Assembly (NCBI GenBank): GCA_030015575.1
Contig: JASDDO010000019.1
Location: forward strand, 515,998,986 to 516,062,985
DNA length: 64,000 bases
Source: Agapanthus africanus
Lineage: Eukaryota; Streptophyta; Magnoliopsida; Asparagales; Amaryllidaceae
Direction of reading: 5' to 3'
Part shown: piece after piece, positions 1 through 10,696 of the stretch
Layout: each line of letters begins with the position of its first letter
How positions within the stretch are numbered: position 1 is the first letter of the stretch
Made by a program: the position numbers and the translations under genes
Notes under the pieces: generated by a model
Databases searched by the model: none
What the model was told of the DNA's origin: nothing
What the model saw: only the letters and a program-made list of their open reading frames with translations

Positions 1-424
1 AGAAACAGTTCTGTATAATGAACACACCCGAAGATGATGCATCAGCATGCACTCTCTTCGTTTGGGCGGCATGGGAATTCTGGTAATCCCCAATTTCCTG
101 CTCTGTGTTATAACAATTATAAGTTGGAGCGGGACCAACGTTCCCCAGCTCAGTATAACAAGTCGGTTCGGTCAATATTCCGTATTATTATCTTGATTAA
201 GGCGTGATATGGTCGCTACCTGGAGAGAGAGAGAAGAAAACACTCAGCGTGCGCTCTTGCAAGAATAGATTGGTTATTATTTTATCTAATCAGGATGGCT
301 CCCACTGCTTTTTATCAAATTTTCCTTCAAACCCTAAAAGGAAAGACTAGCCGGGATTAATTACACACTACAAGTTCGCCAATCTTTCAGCCAGGCCAGT
401 GTCGGTACTTTGAGGTAGGTCCCC

Positions 425-438
425 CGTGCTTTCACACG
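425..438 (-). other. GNRA-loop hairpin, end of CopB2 leader
   Basis: Read on the minus strand: CGTGT, GAAA, GCACG. The stem keeps a G-U wobble where B1 and B3 have a G-C pair, so pairing survives a base change. Confidence 0.55.
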
Positions 439-654
439 AACCTAATTAATGTAAACCTCGTTTTCCCAGAGGCGTAACCCCGTTGACACCTTTCTAGACA
501 CCTACTAGATCGGCTAATTGTAAAATGTAAAACTCTCCCAGGAGTAACTTTTACTCGCAGCGGGTATCGGGATCCAACTATCTCATAGAAGGTATGCAAT
601 CTCATTGCAAATTTCAACACTTGAAATTCCCGATAATATTTTGCCCCTAGTGTT

Positions 655-866
655 CTATGACCTTGACGAATGCCAAACAACCCATAGTCCACTAGTCAAG
701 TTCAACCCGTACATTTCTTGATTGAATTAAACCCACCCGCGCGACCCTTGACGAATGCCAAACAACGCCGTACGAATACCCTAATCCAATCTGCATCATA
801 TGCATAAGCAGATAAATACTAGTTAGCTACCGCACACTACGCCTTGACGGAGGTCAACAAACGTAG
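655..866 (-). other. Three mid-leader stem-loops of CopB2
   Basis: Outer arms CTATG/CATAG at 655-659/683-687 and CTACG/CGTAG at 837-841/862-866. A weaker middle pair lies near 736-777. Two apical segments carry CCTTGACGAATGCCAAA; the third differs (CCTTGACGGAGGTCAA). Confidence 0.6.
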
Positions 867-2662
867 CACGAATACTAAGTAGGATTTATCTGAAATGACG
901 GAGGACTACGACAGGTTTTTCTGAAAACCTATTGCGTAATGAACTTGATATCGTTGTAGGATCGAATGAATTTTAAAATTGAGTGTTTTTTTTAGGCTTT
1001 TCAGGTTTTGCTAAAAGAGTCACTCCCGGTGAAGGGATCGTCGGTCCTTTCCTCGTCGAATGAGGTGCGGGATATATCATATATATCACTGTGCAAAGCA
1101 GAAACTCTTAAAAGCAATCAAAAGACAAACCGAGTGTATAGCATCCGCCAGTTATTGCTAAAGGAGTCACTCCCGGTGAAGGGATCTCGGTCCTTTCCTC
1201 ATCGAATAAGGTGCAGGATATATCATATATACCGCTGTGCAAAGCAAGAACTGTAGCTACCTGTTTTATTTTGAAATTCGATTCTACAACATCTTAGGTT
1301 TCTTTTATTTCATTAATCATATTAATGAAGTCCCATCATTTAAAGTACCAAAACATCACAGATAAATACGACGTACACTTATGCCATCCGCATTCGCCTC
1401 GATGTCCCCTCGTGCACCGTTAGGTTAGGTAACTAACGGCAGAGCGGGGCAGGGCTAGCGCGGGTGCAAAACATAAGTAACGCCTATATAATATATCATA
1501 TATACTATATACAGTATCTATCACAGAACATCTCATGATCACATCACAGATATCGCAGCAGAAGAATCATATGAAATATTGGATATACTAGGACGTCCGT
1601 GTTTTCAATACGAGCCAGTACAAAACACGGATTCCACGGTCGTGATGAATAGCCAAACCCACACCCCAAGACCCCTACGAGAGCGGCAAGCAACCCTACC
1701 AATTCTAGAGTTAGGAGACCCGGACTCGACTCCTCGAGTTGGTCTTCCACTGGACTCCAGAACCCGGTTACTTGTGCTCCCCTCCTTGGGTCTATCCTAG
1801 TGCGGAAAAGTAAATAATATACAAAGGGTGACATCTTCCGCAATCTGGAAGTGCCCCAATAAAAGAATATTACATACCAGTTTTTACATGAATGAAAATG
1901 AAAAACACTCATCTCACATAAAAAAAAACCCGGCTATTCAAACACGACGATCCAATATAACATATCCAGCAACACATAACATCACATGTCATCAACGTAA
2001 GTAAATATGCGCATCCCAATTGTCGTTGACATATAGCAACGAAACCGGCGATATCACATATTACACTTACGGTCACAGAAAAGAAAGTGTAAAACTACAA
2101 CAGTTGGAATCCGCAACATCCTTAGACATCGCATGCCTAAACCAATGAATTCCTTAGACATCACATGCCTAACAATTATAAACCCCGCATTTTAGTCTCA
2201 TTATCGAAAACTCTTTTCAATATCAAGTCGGGCAATTCAGCAAGATTCCCGACATCATGATCGAATGCTCGTCGCAAACTTTAGTAGATGGCTGCACCCC
2301 CGATACCGTCGACGAAGTGCACCAAGGCGGAACACCGCTGCCGCGAGCACCCGAACGGATGCTTTCGGCGACGGGGTTCTCCTACAGTCACTTGGTCGGG
2401 GCTATGGAGTGAGGCTGTCTATTAAGTTTACCCGGCGAGTATCCGCGTACGCTACGTGATTGCGACGGACTTTTGATCACATCAAAATTCCGTGGCAACC
2501 GATCAAGTGAGACTAAACCGCTAGATTTATAACATTCATTCAGTTATCTCATAACTACTTGTGAATTCCAATTATTGTATCACATTCCGGATAAATAGAA
2601 AATGTTAAACTTTTCGATCGAACAGTCAAATACCCAAGTTTTCCCGAAACAGATCAACACAT

Positions 2663-2667
2663 GAAAC
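2663..2667. repeat. Target-site duplication of CopB1 (GAAAC)
   Basis: GAAAC here and again at 12919-12923. A 5-bp duplication is normal for Copia integration and proves that B1 entered B2. Confidence 0.9.
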
Positions 2668-4739
2668 TACTAGTTATATGTATGCCCTAGAGGCCATTAC
2701 TGTACATATGATGTATATTGTAGTGGATGCTAGGACGTATATAGGGAGGACTTTCTTGCTCGACATGATAGTATGCTATCTGGTTGCTCTTTACCTTAAC
2801 GTGTACACAAATTGTCTCTCTGTTACATGTTGGTAAAGCCCTTAGGATGTGTACTTGACTACCCGGACTATGATGCGGATCATACTAGTGGGGACATGGT
2901 AGTCCATAGTACATCCTTCAAAGTCCCTAGTCGTGGGTGTATCGAGACGGGGCATCGATATACCAGAGTAGACTAGCGTATACCTTCTCGACCCATACAG
3001 ATGGGCGATGGATGATCCCATATCCATCGGTGTTTGACATCAGAGATGATATACGGGTGCTCAGTAGAGACTGGGTACACTGGACGGACTCGCCGAGAAC
3101 TCCAGATGGTATTATACCTCACGTCAGATGGCAGTTCTCTGGTGACACTGGTACAGAGTAGTCTGTTGACCCGAGATCGTCATAGAGTCTTGTGTGGTTC
3201 CCACTGTGCTTTGATTTCCATCTTACCACGTCCAAGAGGGCGTGCAAAACGGTGGTTTTTGGGTACAGTCCCGAGTCACATGGAGGCAATGAGCGATAGG
3301 AGGGGATTCGTCTCTCCCGGTATAGGGGGTTGATGTTGCGCTATGTTCGATTGGCTATAACAGGAAATCCCTGGCCAGGGTTGCTGAGATTTACTGGTAA
3401 GCGTTACCAGTAGTTTCTCAAATTGTTATAGACCTCATATCGACACGACTTATCGAGCTATTGGGGTCTGACGTTTACCACCCCTAGGCGAGATATGCGA
3501 CATATCAGACGATCAGACCGGACTGTACGGTAGTGTTACTGGTTGGATTCACTGGAGTGTGAGCGGGCTTGCTCGTCGATCTTCAGATCGCTCAATACCC
3601 GGGTGGCCGTTACGTTTAGCAGACCGCTTGCGGCTTGTGGATGTTTGATATGATCATCATCCGCTGCCGGCGTATTGACGAGTCTTTAGAGTCCTACACA
3701 GAGGTTTCCTGGCTCAAGCGAAACGAAATAGGAGCGCATATGAGATATGTGCGGGACCGAGAATAATGCGTGTATGTGATACCGTATTCTATTCTCGCGA
3801 TGAATATCAAAAACAAAACCCTAACCATTTAAATAACCATGGTTTAATCTTTACACAAACTCATGTAAACATGTATCATCAAACATGATACAATCAAGTG
3901 CACAAAAGTATATCACATATACAACATGTGAACTTCAAGTGAGAAAATCCATTTAAAGTGAACCAATATTAGCTAATGCAAAGTAATATATCAAATATAT
4001 AATTATACATTAAATCATTAAATCAACACTTGATTTAACGATCCGGTCATATCACATATAACCGACTAATATCCAATGTATCGATTTATCGAATCAATCC
4101 TTGATTCGATAACTAGGTTATATCGCATACAACCATTTGATTTAACCCTAGTTTATTCTCTACACTTCACCATGGTTAGTTTATGATAAGCATTCCTTTT
4201 ATTTTCTATTTTGGAATTAACTTATCATAACAATAATCATCTTCTTCTTCTTCTTCTTCACAAGGAGAAAAGCATGCTTCATCAATGGTGATTGATGAAT
4301 TAGAGTGAGAAATCCAATTCTAAAGTCTACCCACTTCCTATTTCTTCATCCTCGACCTCTTGCCAAGTAGTAGAGTGTGTTTCCTTCACAAGTTTTCATG
4401 GCTTGGTGAAGGTGGAGCTTGATCTAGTGATGCCTCGACGTAGATCATCTTCGGCATGGACATCGATGACCTAGCCCGTCCATTCTCCGATGAAGCCGAC
4501 GCTAGAGCCCGAGACTTGTTATGGACAGCGAGGAGACTTCATTGCGGAGCTATGGAGGTGGAGAACCGGATCTACAAAGGTTGTATTTCCGTATCTCTTA
4601 GTTAAGTGTTAACTAGTTTATTGTTTCGCCTAGTTTTCTAGCCAACGATCCGTAGTCGGGTTTCTCGGCACCTAGATTTTTTTAAATTGGCATGGTTGAT
4701 GCCTTGTGAGACCTCATTAGGATGCCTAGGAACCCTACA
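2668..4739 (+). repeat. CopB1 5' LTR (2072 bp, internally rearranged)
   Basis: It begins TACTAGTTATATG where other CopB LTRs have TGTTAGTTATATG, so the terminal TG has mutated to TA. It ends CCTACA one base before the primer site. It is 150 bp shorter than the 3' LTR because 3805-4137 is inverted and a neighbouring T-rich stretch is lost (see the separate entry). Short frames inside recur in every CopB LTR and are not genes. Confidence 0.9.
3805..4137 (-). other. Inverted segment inside the CopB1 5' LTR
   Basis: This block is the reverse complement of about 11842-12170 in the 3' LTR of the same element, while the sequence on both sides is collinear. The right junction has microhomology (AACCATT). 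About 150 bp of the 3' LTR (about 12170-12310, the ATTT-rich stretch) is absent here. The inverted block carries three of the five LTR palindromes. Confidence 0.88.
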
Positions 4740-4740
4740 C

Positions 4741-4752
4741 TGGTATCAGAGC
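4741..4752 (+). other. CopB1 primer binding site (tRNA-iMet)
   Basis: TGGTATCAGAGC, complementary to the 3' end of plant initiator tRNA-Met, one base after the LTR end. It primes minus-strand DNA synthesis. Confidence 0.9.
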
Positions 4753-4939
4753 CTAGCTAGAGCCTTAGGCGAAGTCTAGACGCAATTTGAAGTCCGAACG
4801 ACCCAAAAACCCAAACCTAAACTTGCTCTCTGTACTTTTTCTAAAATCGTGCATTTTTCCAAATTAAAAATATGCAGAAAACTCAGCAGGGAAATATAAG
4901 AATTACGGCGCAAAAATTTTTGCATGAACAGTGTAATCG

Positions 4940-4986
4940 GCGGCGGAACCGCGGCATAAGCCTTGCTTAGGCGGCGGTTCCGCGGC
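4940..4986 (+). other. GC-rich leader hairpin of CopB1
   Basis: Two 21-nt arms (4940-4960 and 4966-4986) pair at about 18 positions, around a GCGGAACCGCGG core. It lies about 190 nt after the primer site. Equivalent hairpins occur in all five other elements with readable leaders. A dimerisation or packaging role is inferred. Confidence 0.65.
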
Positions 4987-6863
4987 AGAATAGTGACGTC
5001 AGCCCAAAATGTTTGCACAGTAATTCATTGTTTCAGATGCTGAGTTCTCTGGGTATTTTTAAAATTTATTCAAGAGTTGAATTTTCTGGAGTTGTTTTGG
5101 GGATTCGGTGTTTCGATCGGAGTATCAAATTTTGTCTGTGTGGCTTTCCGGATAATTTTTAGAATATGTTAAAAAGTTCGACCGGATATAAATACCCAAC
5201 TTTTCCCCTGTCGGGAAATTTCCAAGTGTTGGATTTTTCCGTAGTTTAACGACGTTCTAAGTAGTGCAAGTAACTCGATGGACCCTCTAGAAGACAACAA
5301 ACCTTAACTCGATTATGTGACCGTCTTGAACTGCCCTTTGAACCTTCGGGTTTGGGGCAGTACGGCGTGCCACATGTGAGGCGTTGGCTTGACCCTTCTA
5401 CGGCTGGACCGTTGGTACTGAGGCACGAACTGAATGTTGTTAGACTTATTTCATGTGTTGATCTATATCAGGAAAACTTGGGTGTTCGATTGTTCGATCG
5501 GAAAGTTTAACAATTTCTAATTATCTGGAATGTGATACAATAATTGGAATTCACAATAATTTATGAGATAACTAAATGAATGTTATAAACATAGCAGTTT
5601 AGTCTCACTTGATCGGTTGCCACGGAATTTTGATGTGATCAAAAGTCCGTCGCAATCACGTAGCGTACGCGGATACTCGCCGGGTAACCTTAATAGACAG
5701 CCTCACTCCATAGCCCCGACCAAGTGACTGTAGGAGAACCCCGTCGCCGAAAGCATCCGTTCGGGTGCTCGCGGTAGCGGTGTTCCGCCTTGGTGCACTT
5801 CGTCGACGGCATCGGGGGTGCGGCCGTCTACTGAAGTTTGCGACGAGCATTCGATCAGGATGTCGAGAATCTTGTTGAATTGCCCGACTTGATATTGAAA
5901 AGAGTTTTCGATAATGAGACTAAAATGCGGGGTTTATAATTGTTAGGCATGCGATGTCTAAGGAATTCATTTGGTCAGGCATGTGATGTCTGAGGTGGTT
6001 GCGGATTCCAACTGTTGTAGTTTTACACTTTCTTTTCTGTTACCGTAAGTGTAATATGTGATATCGCCGGTTTCGTTGCTATATGTCAACGACAATTGGG
6101 ATGCGCATATTTACTTACGATGATGATATGTGATGTTATGTGTTGCTGGATATGTTATATTGGATCGTCGTGTTTGAATAGCCGGGGGTTTTTATATGAG
6201 ATGAGTGTTTTTCATTTTCATTCATGTAAAAACTTGTATGTAATATTCTTTTATTGGGGCACTTCCAGGTTGCGGGAGTTGTCACCTGTTGTATATTATT
6301 TACTTTTCCGCACTAGGATAGACCCAAGGAGGGGAGCACAAGTAACCGGGTTCTGGAGTCCAGTGGGAGACCAACTCGAGGAGTCGAGTCCGGGTCTCCT
6401 AACTCTAGAATTGGTAGGGTTGCTTGCCGCTCTCGTAGGGGTCTAGGGGTGTGGGATTGGCTATTCATTACGACCGTGGAATCCGTGTTTTATACTGGCT
6501 CATATTGAAAACACGGACGTCCTAGTATATCCAATATTTCATATGATTCTTCTGCTGCGATATCTGTGATGTGATCATGTGATGTTCTGTGATAGATACA
6601 GTATATAGTATATATGATATATTATATAGACGTTACTTATGTTTTACACCCGCGCTAGCCCTGCCCCGCTCTGTCGTAAGTTACCTAACCTAACGGTGCA
6701 CGAGGGGACATCGAGGCGAATGCGGATGGCATAAGCGTACGTCGTATTTATCTGTGATGTTTAGGTAATTAAATGATGGGACTTCATTAATGTGATTAAT
6801 GAAATAAAAGAAACCTAATATGTTGTAGAATCGAATTTCAAAATAAAACAGGTAGCTACAGTT

Positions 6864-7110
6864 CATGCTTTGCATAGCGATATATATGATATATCCTGCA
6901 CCTTATTCAATGAGGAAAGGACCGAGATCCCTTCACCGGGAGTGACTCCTTTAGCAATAACTGGCAGATTCTACACACTCAGTTTGTCTTTTGATTGCTT
7001 TTAAGAGTTTTTGCTTTGCACAGCGATATATATGATATATCCCGCACCTCATTCGACGAGGAAAGGACCGACGATCCCTTCACCGAGAGTGACTCCTTTA
7101 GCAAAACTAG
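6864..7110 (+). repeat. Two direct leader repeats of CopB1 (about 95 bp each)
   Basis: Copies at about 6864-6963 and 7009-7110. Each has a GCTTTGCA.AGCGATATAT start, a GATATAT/ATATATC palindrome, then GAGGAAAGGACCGA and TCCCTTCACCG.GAGTGACTCC. Equivalent pairs exist in CopB2, CopB3 and CopC1. I do not see them in CopA, which instead has a shorter direct repeat (ACGCATTAAAAGAACTAATG) at about 50510-50575. Confidence 0.8.
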
Positions 7111-7242
7111 AAAAGCCTCAAAAACACTCCATTTTAAAATCATTTGATTCTACAACGATATCAAGTTCATTGCGCAATAGGTTTTCAGAAAAACCTGTCG
7201 TAGCCCTCCGTCATTTCAGATAAGTGCTAGTTAGTATTCGTG

Positions 7243-7451
7243 CTACGTTTGTTGGCCTGCGTCAAGGCGTAGTGTGCGGTAGCTAACTAGTATTTATCTG
7301 CTTATGCATATGATGCAGATTGGATTAGGGTAGTCGTGCGACTTTGTTGGCCTGCGTCAAGGGTCGTGCGGGTGGGTTTAATTCAATCAGGAAATGACGT
7401 GTTGAACTTGACTAGCGGACTATGGTTTGTTGGCCTGCGTCAAGGTCATAG
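7243..7451 (+). other. Three mid-leader stem-loops of CopB1
   Basis: Outer stems CTACG/CGTAG (7243-7247/7268-7272), CGTGCGAC/GTCGTGCG (7335-7342/7363-7370, with G-U pairs) and CTATG/CATAG (7420-7424/7447-7451). Every loop carries TTGGCCTGCGTCAAGG, in which TTGGC can pair with GTCAA. The three loops are identical to one another but differ from those of the other elements. Confidence 0.7.
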
Positions 7452-7667
7452 GACGCTAGGGGCAAAATATTATCGGGAATTTCAAGTGTTGAAATTTGCA
7501 ATGAGATTGCATACCTTCTATGAGATAGTTGGATCCCGATACCCGCTGCGAGTAAGTGTTACTCGTGGGAGAGTTTTATACATTACAATTAGCCGATCAA
7601 GTAGGTGTCTAGAAAGGTGTTAACGGGGTTACGCCTCTGGGAAAACGAGGTTTACATTAATTAGGTT

Positions 7668-7681
7668 CGTGCGAAAGCACG
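7668..7681 (+). other. GNRA-loop hairpin, end of CopB1 leader
   Basis: CGTGC, GAAA, GCACG: a perfect 5-bp stem capped by a GNRA tetraloop. It sits in a well conserved block (about 7606-7735) that CopA, CopB2, CopB3 and element D also keep. Confidence 0.6.
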
Positions 7682-7959
7682 GGGGACCTCCCTCAAAGTA
7701 CCGACACTGGCCTGGCTGAAAGATTGGCGAACTTGTAGTGTATAATTAATCCCGGCTAGTCTTTCCTTTTAGGGTTTGAAGGAAGATTTGATAAAAAGCA
7801 GTGGGAGCCATCCTGATTAGATAAAATAATAACCAATCTATTCTTGCAAGAGCGCACGCTGAGTGTTTTCTTCTCTCTCTCTCCAGGTAGCGACCATATC
7901 ACGCCTTAATCAAGATAATAATACGGATTATTGACCGAACCCGCTTATTATACTGAGCT

Positions 7960-10680
7960 GGGGAACGTTGGACCCGCTCCAACTTATAATTGTTATAAGA
8001 CCGAGCAGGAAATTGGGGATTACCAGAATTCCCGTGCCGCCCAAACGAAGAGAGTGCATGCTGATGCATCATCTTCGGGTTTGTTCATTATACAGAACTG
8101 TTTCTCAGTATCCTTTACGTCCTGGGTATATGATACCAGATCAGGATCCCAGATATGTAATCTGTTACATAGGGCTACAGATAGGTAGAGAACTGAGAAC
8201 GGGTGATAAGTTTCATGAGGCAGAAAACGGGGCAAGAGTTGCAGCCAAGTCTGTTGGTCACTGTCACCCTGTATTACAATACATTGATTCTGAACAGATG
8301 TTATTAGATACCGAACCTGATATGCAAAATCATATCTGTCTCTTTATTAGTAAAGAAAGGATATAATTTTGTATTGTTGGATAATGTTTTGAACATTTCC
8401 TATATCAAAAGTTGATCGGTTCAGGCACGTTATCTAAAAGCATTAATGTTCTAAATCAAACTACAGTTCTTAGTATACTGAACACACACAAGAGGAAGAG
8501 TTCAGAAATGAACGGATTCCTTCTTGAGGTATTGTAGACTAGGTCATATCAATGTGACCCGACTAGCTGAAGTTACATTTTAGATGCATATTTAAATCAG
8601 TTTGAATCTACATATTGTGAAACTTGCCAGTCATGTCACAAAGATATAATGACACCAGCTCTGTTTATTGGAAACAGAGAAAGAGTAAGTGAACTCTTGG
8701 GATGATACATGTTGATGTATGTAGGTCCCCAGTCTACACAAGCCAAGACCGGTTCTTTGTACTTCATTACATTCTCTGATAATCTCTCGAGATTCAGACA
8801 TATGTTCCTGTTGAAACACAAGTCCGAACCTTTTGAGATATTCACAGAATATAAGTTAGAAGTAGAGAACCAAAATACGGGTATAAGTATTATGTCCTTT
8901 GATGAGATCGAGGAGGAGAATACTTGAGCACGAAAATCCTGGATTATTCCAAAGGAGAATGAGATTCTCTCTCAGCATTACTCCTCCGTATACACCATTG
9001 CACGATGGTATGTCGGGGTGGAGCAATTACACCCTATGTGATAAGGTGTGCTCTATGATGAGTACTACTGAGTTTCCTATTTCCTTTTGGGAGTTATGCA
9101 CTTGAGAAGATGCATACCTATTGAATAGGGTTCGAATCAAATCAGTTGCCTACCATTTCATATATGATATGGAAAGGGAAGAGCCCATATCTTAAGTTAG
9201 TTAAGATTTGGGGTTCACCGGCCTATGTCTAAAAGCAAAATCCGGACAAGCTCGAGGCAAGGTCTGTAATGTAGAACTGGAAATGTTCCAGCTATACAAA
9301 CTATAGCACATGATTTGATAGAACCAAAGGATTCAGTAGATTCCAACGAACCTCAGCCTCTCCGCCGATCTAGTAGGGTTCCTCACCCACCTGAGAGATA
9401 CTTCGGTTTCTCTATGACAGTGGGATCGAGGATTGCATCATGAGATGATGACCCAACTAGTTTCGAGCTGGCCATCAGGAGTAAGACTCTGTAAGAATGG
9501 CTGGATGCTTAGTGATCTGAGATGGAATCCTTATACACCAACAAAGTATGGACTTTGGTTGCTATATCTGAAGGGTTAAATCCCCATCAGGAGCAAGTAT
9601 ATCTTGAGAAGATTACTTGGTGTAGATGGAAAAGTTGAGACTTTCAAAGCTAGACTTGTTAAAGGTTTTCGTCATCGACCAGGCGTGGATAATGATGAAA
9701 CCTTTTCCAGTACCTATGCTTAAGTCCATCCAGATACTACTTGCCACGGCTACATACCATGACTACGATATCTGGCGGTTGGGTGTCATGACTGCTTTTC
9801 TAAATGATGTTTTAGATGAGTGCGTCTATAAGTACACAGCCAGAGGGCCTAGTAGACAGTGGGAGCAGCGGAAACGTGTGCAAGATGCTTTATAGGATAA
9901 AGCAGGCATCGCGGAGTTGGAACATCTATTTTGATGGATTAGTCAAAGAAGTTGACATCATCAAAATGGTAGATGAACCTTGTATAAACAAAAAGGTAGT
10001 AGGGAGTATGGTGGTGATCCTCGTAGAGTACGTGGATGACATACTCTTGATAAGAAAGGAGTTTCTTATGCTACGCTCGATCAATCTCCGTTTATCACAA
10101 AGATTCTCCATATAGGATCAAAATGATACCTACTAAATCCTGTGTTTTAGATCTATGAGATAGATCTAATTGGATATTGGGATACTCACTAGTTGTAGTG
10201 AGATGGTATCAATCGATCCTGGGGAGAATCACTGGAAAGGTTCCAGAGTGATAATGACGCCTGAGTGTCAGTCACAGGCATTGTCTTTACCCTCAGTAAA
10301 GGGACGGTATGTTGGAAGAGTTCCAAGCTAGATACCGTGACATACTAGACGATAAAGGCAGGATACATCGCTACTTAAGATGCTACCAAAGAGGCTGTTT
10401 GGGTGTATATAGGTTCATGAGATGAACTAGCTTCCTACCATTGTGAGACAATGGAGTTGTGGCTTATGCCAAGGAACGCAGGTCCCATCAGTGATCCAGA
10501 CATATTCTAAGGCAGTATCACTTGATCATGGAGATGGTTGATCTCCAGGGTGATCGAGGTTTGGAGAGTAGACTCAGAGGACAAACACAGCGGATCCACT
10601 CACAAAGGCCTGTTCCCAGAGAGAGACTTTTATGGGATGGTTGAGTATGAGATACTACAACCACTGCTACAGATGGCCCT
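7960..10680 (+). pseudogene. Decayed pol of CopB1 (zinc-knuckle relic, protease, integrase, RT, RNase H)
   Basis: Order follows CopA: a zinc-knuckle relic with its cysteines mostly lost (about 8000-8080); protease, where CopA's DTGSGS reads DTRSGS (about 8120-8160); integrase core (about 8700-9150); RT with a QMDVKTAFLNG equivalent (about 9775-9810) and YVDDILLI kept as a YVDD core at about 10030; RNase H (about 10250-10660). Stops include a TAA after the PAYV codons near 9230 and a TAA near 10375. Both, and a 9-base loss before the IKQASRSWN motif near 9890, also occur in CopB3. Most of gag is deleted. No functional protein is expected. Confidence 0.9.
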
Positions 10681-10685
10681 AGTGC

Positions 10686-10694
10686 AAGTGGGAG
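10686..10694 (+). other. CopB1 polypurine tract
   Basis: AAGTGGGAG two bases before the 3' LTR, the expected primer for plus-strand DNA synthesis; the same tract precedes the 3' LTRs of CopA and CopB3. Confidence 0.85.
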
Positions 10695-10696
10695 AT

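Larger units (their letters stand above)
1..2667 (-). mobile_element. CopB2 internal region, distal part (gag-less Copia, minus strand)
   Basis: This stretch is the reverse complement of 5448-8103 inside CopB1, with small differences throughout, so it is the leader and protease start of a second CopB element on the minus strand. It runs off the left edge at the protease remnant. It ends at the 5-bp duplication GAAAC (2663-2667), where CopB1 is inserted; the element resumes at 12919. Leader landmarks on the minus strand: GAAA-loop hairpin 425-438, the three mid-leader stem-loops (655-687, about 736-777, 837-866) and two 95-bp leader repeats (about 1008-1252). It holds no intact ORF; short frames here are chance. 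Confidence 0.9.

Noticed and set aside
2937..3333. Repeated 69-75 codon frames seen in every CopB LTR (also 10967, 15173, 36385, 42354, 63144)
   Set aside because: They are overlapping chance frames within LTR sequence, in whichever strand the LTR lies.
3812..3835. Interstitial telomere repeats (AACCCTAACC)
   Set aside because: Only one or two units at each place, inside LTRs; no tandem CCCTAAA array.
4741..4755. tRNA gene at the TGGTATCAGAGCC motifs
   Set aside because: Only the short complement of the tRNA-iMet end is present; it is a primer binding site.
6096..6446. Leader ORF of 80-120 codons recurring in CopB1, CopB2 and CopB3
   Set aside because: It recurs because the copies are young; the start differs between copies, CopA has stops in the same region, and composition is not protein-like.
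7243..7451. CRISPR-like repeat-spacer array
   Set aside because: Three short repeats with palindromic flanks in plant retrotransposon leaders; no cas context and far too few units.
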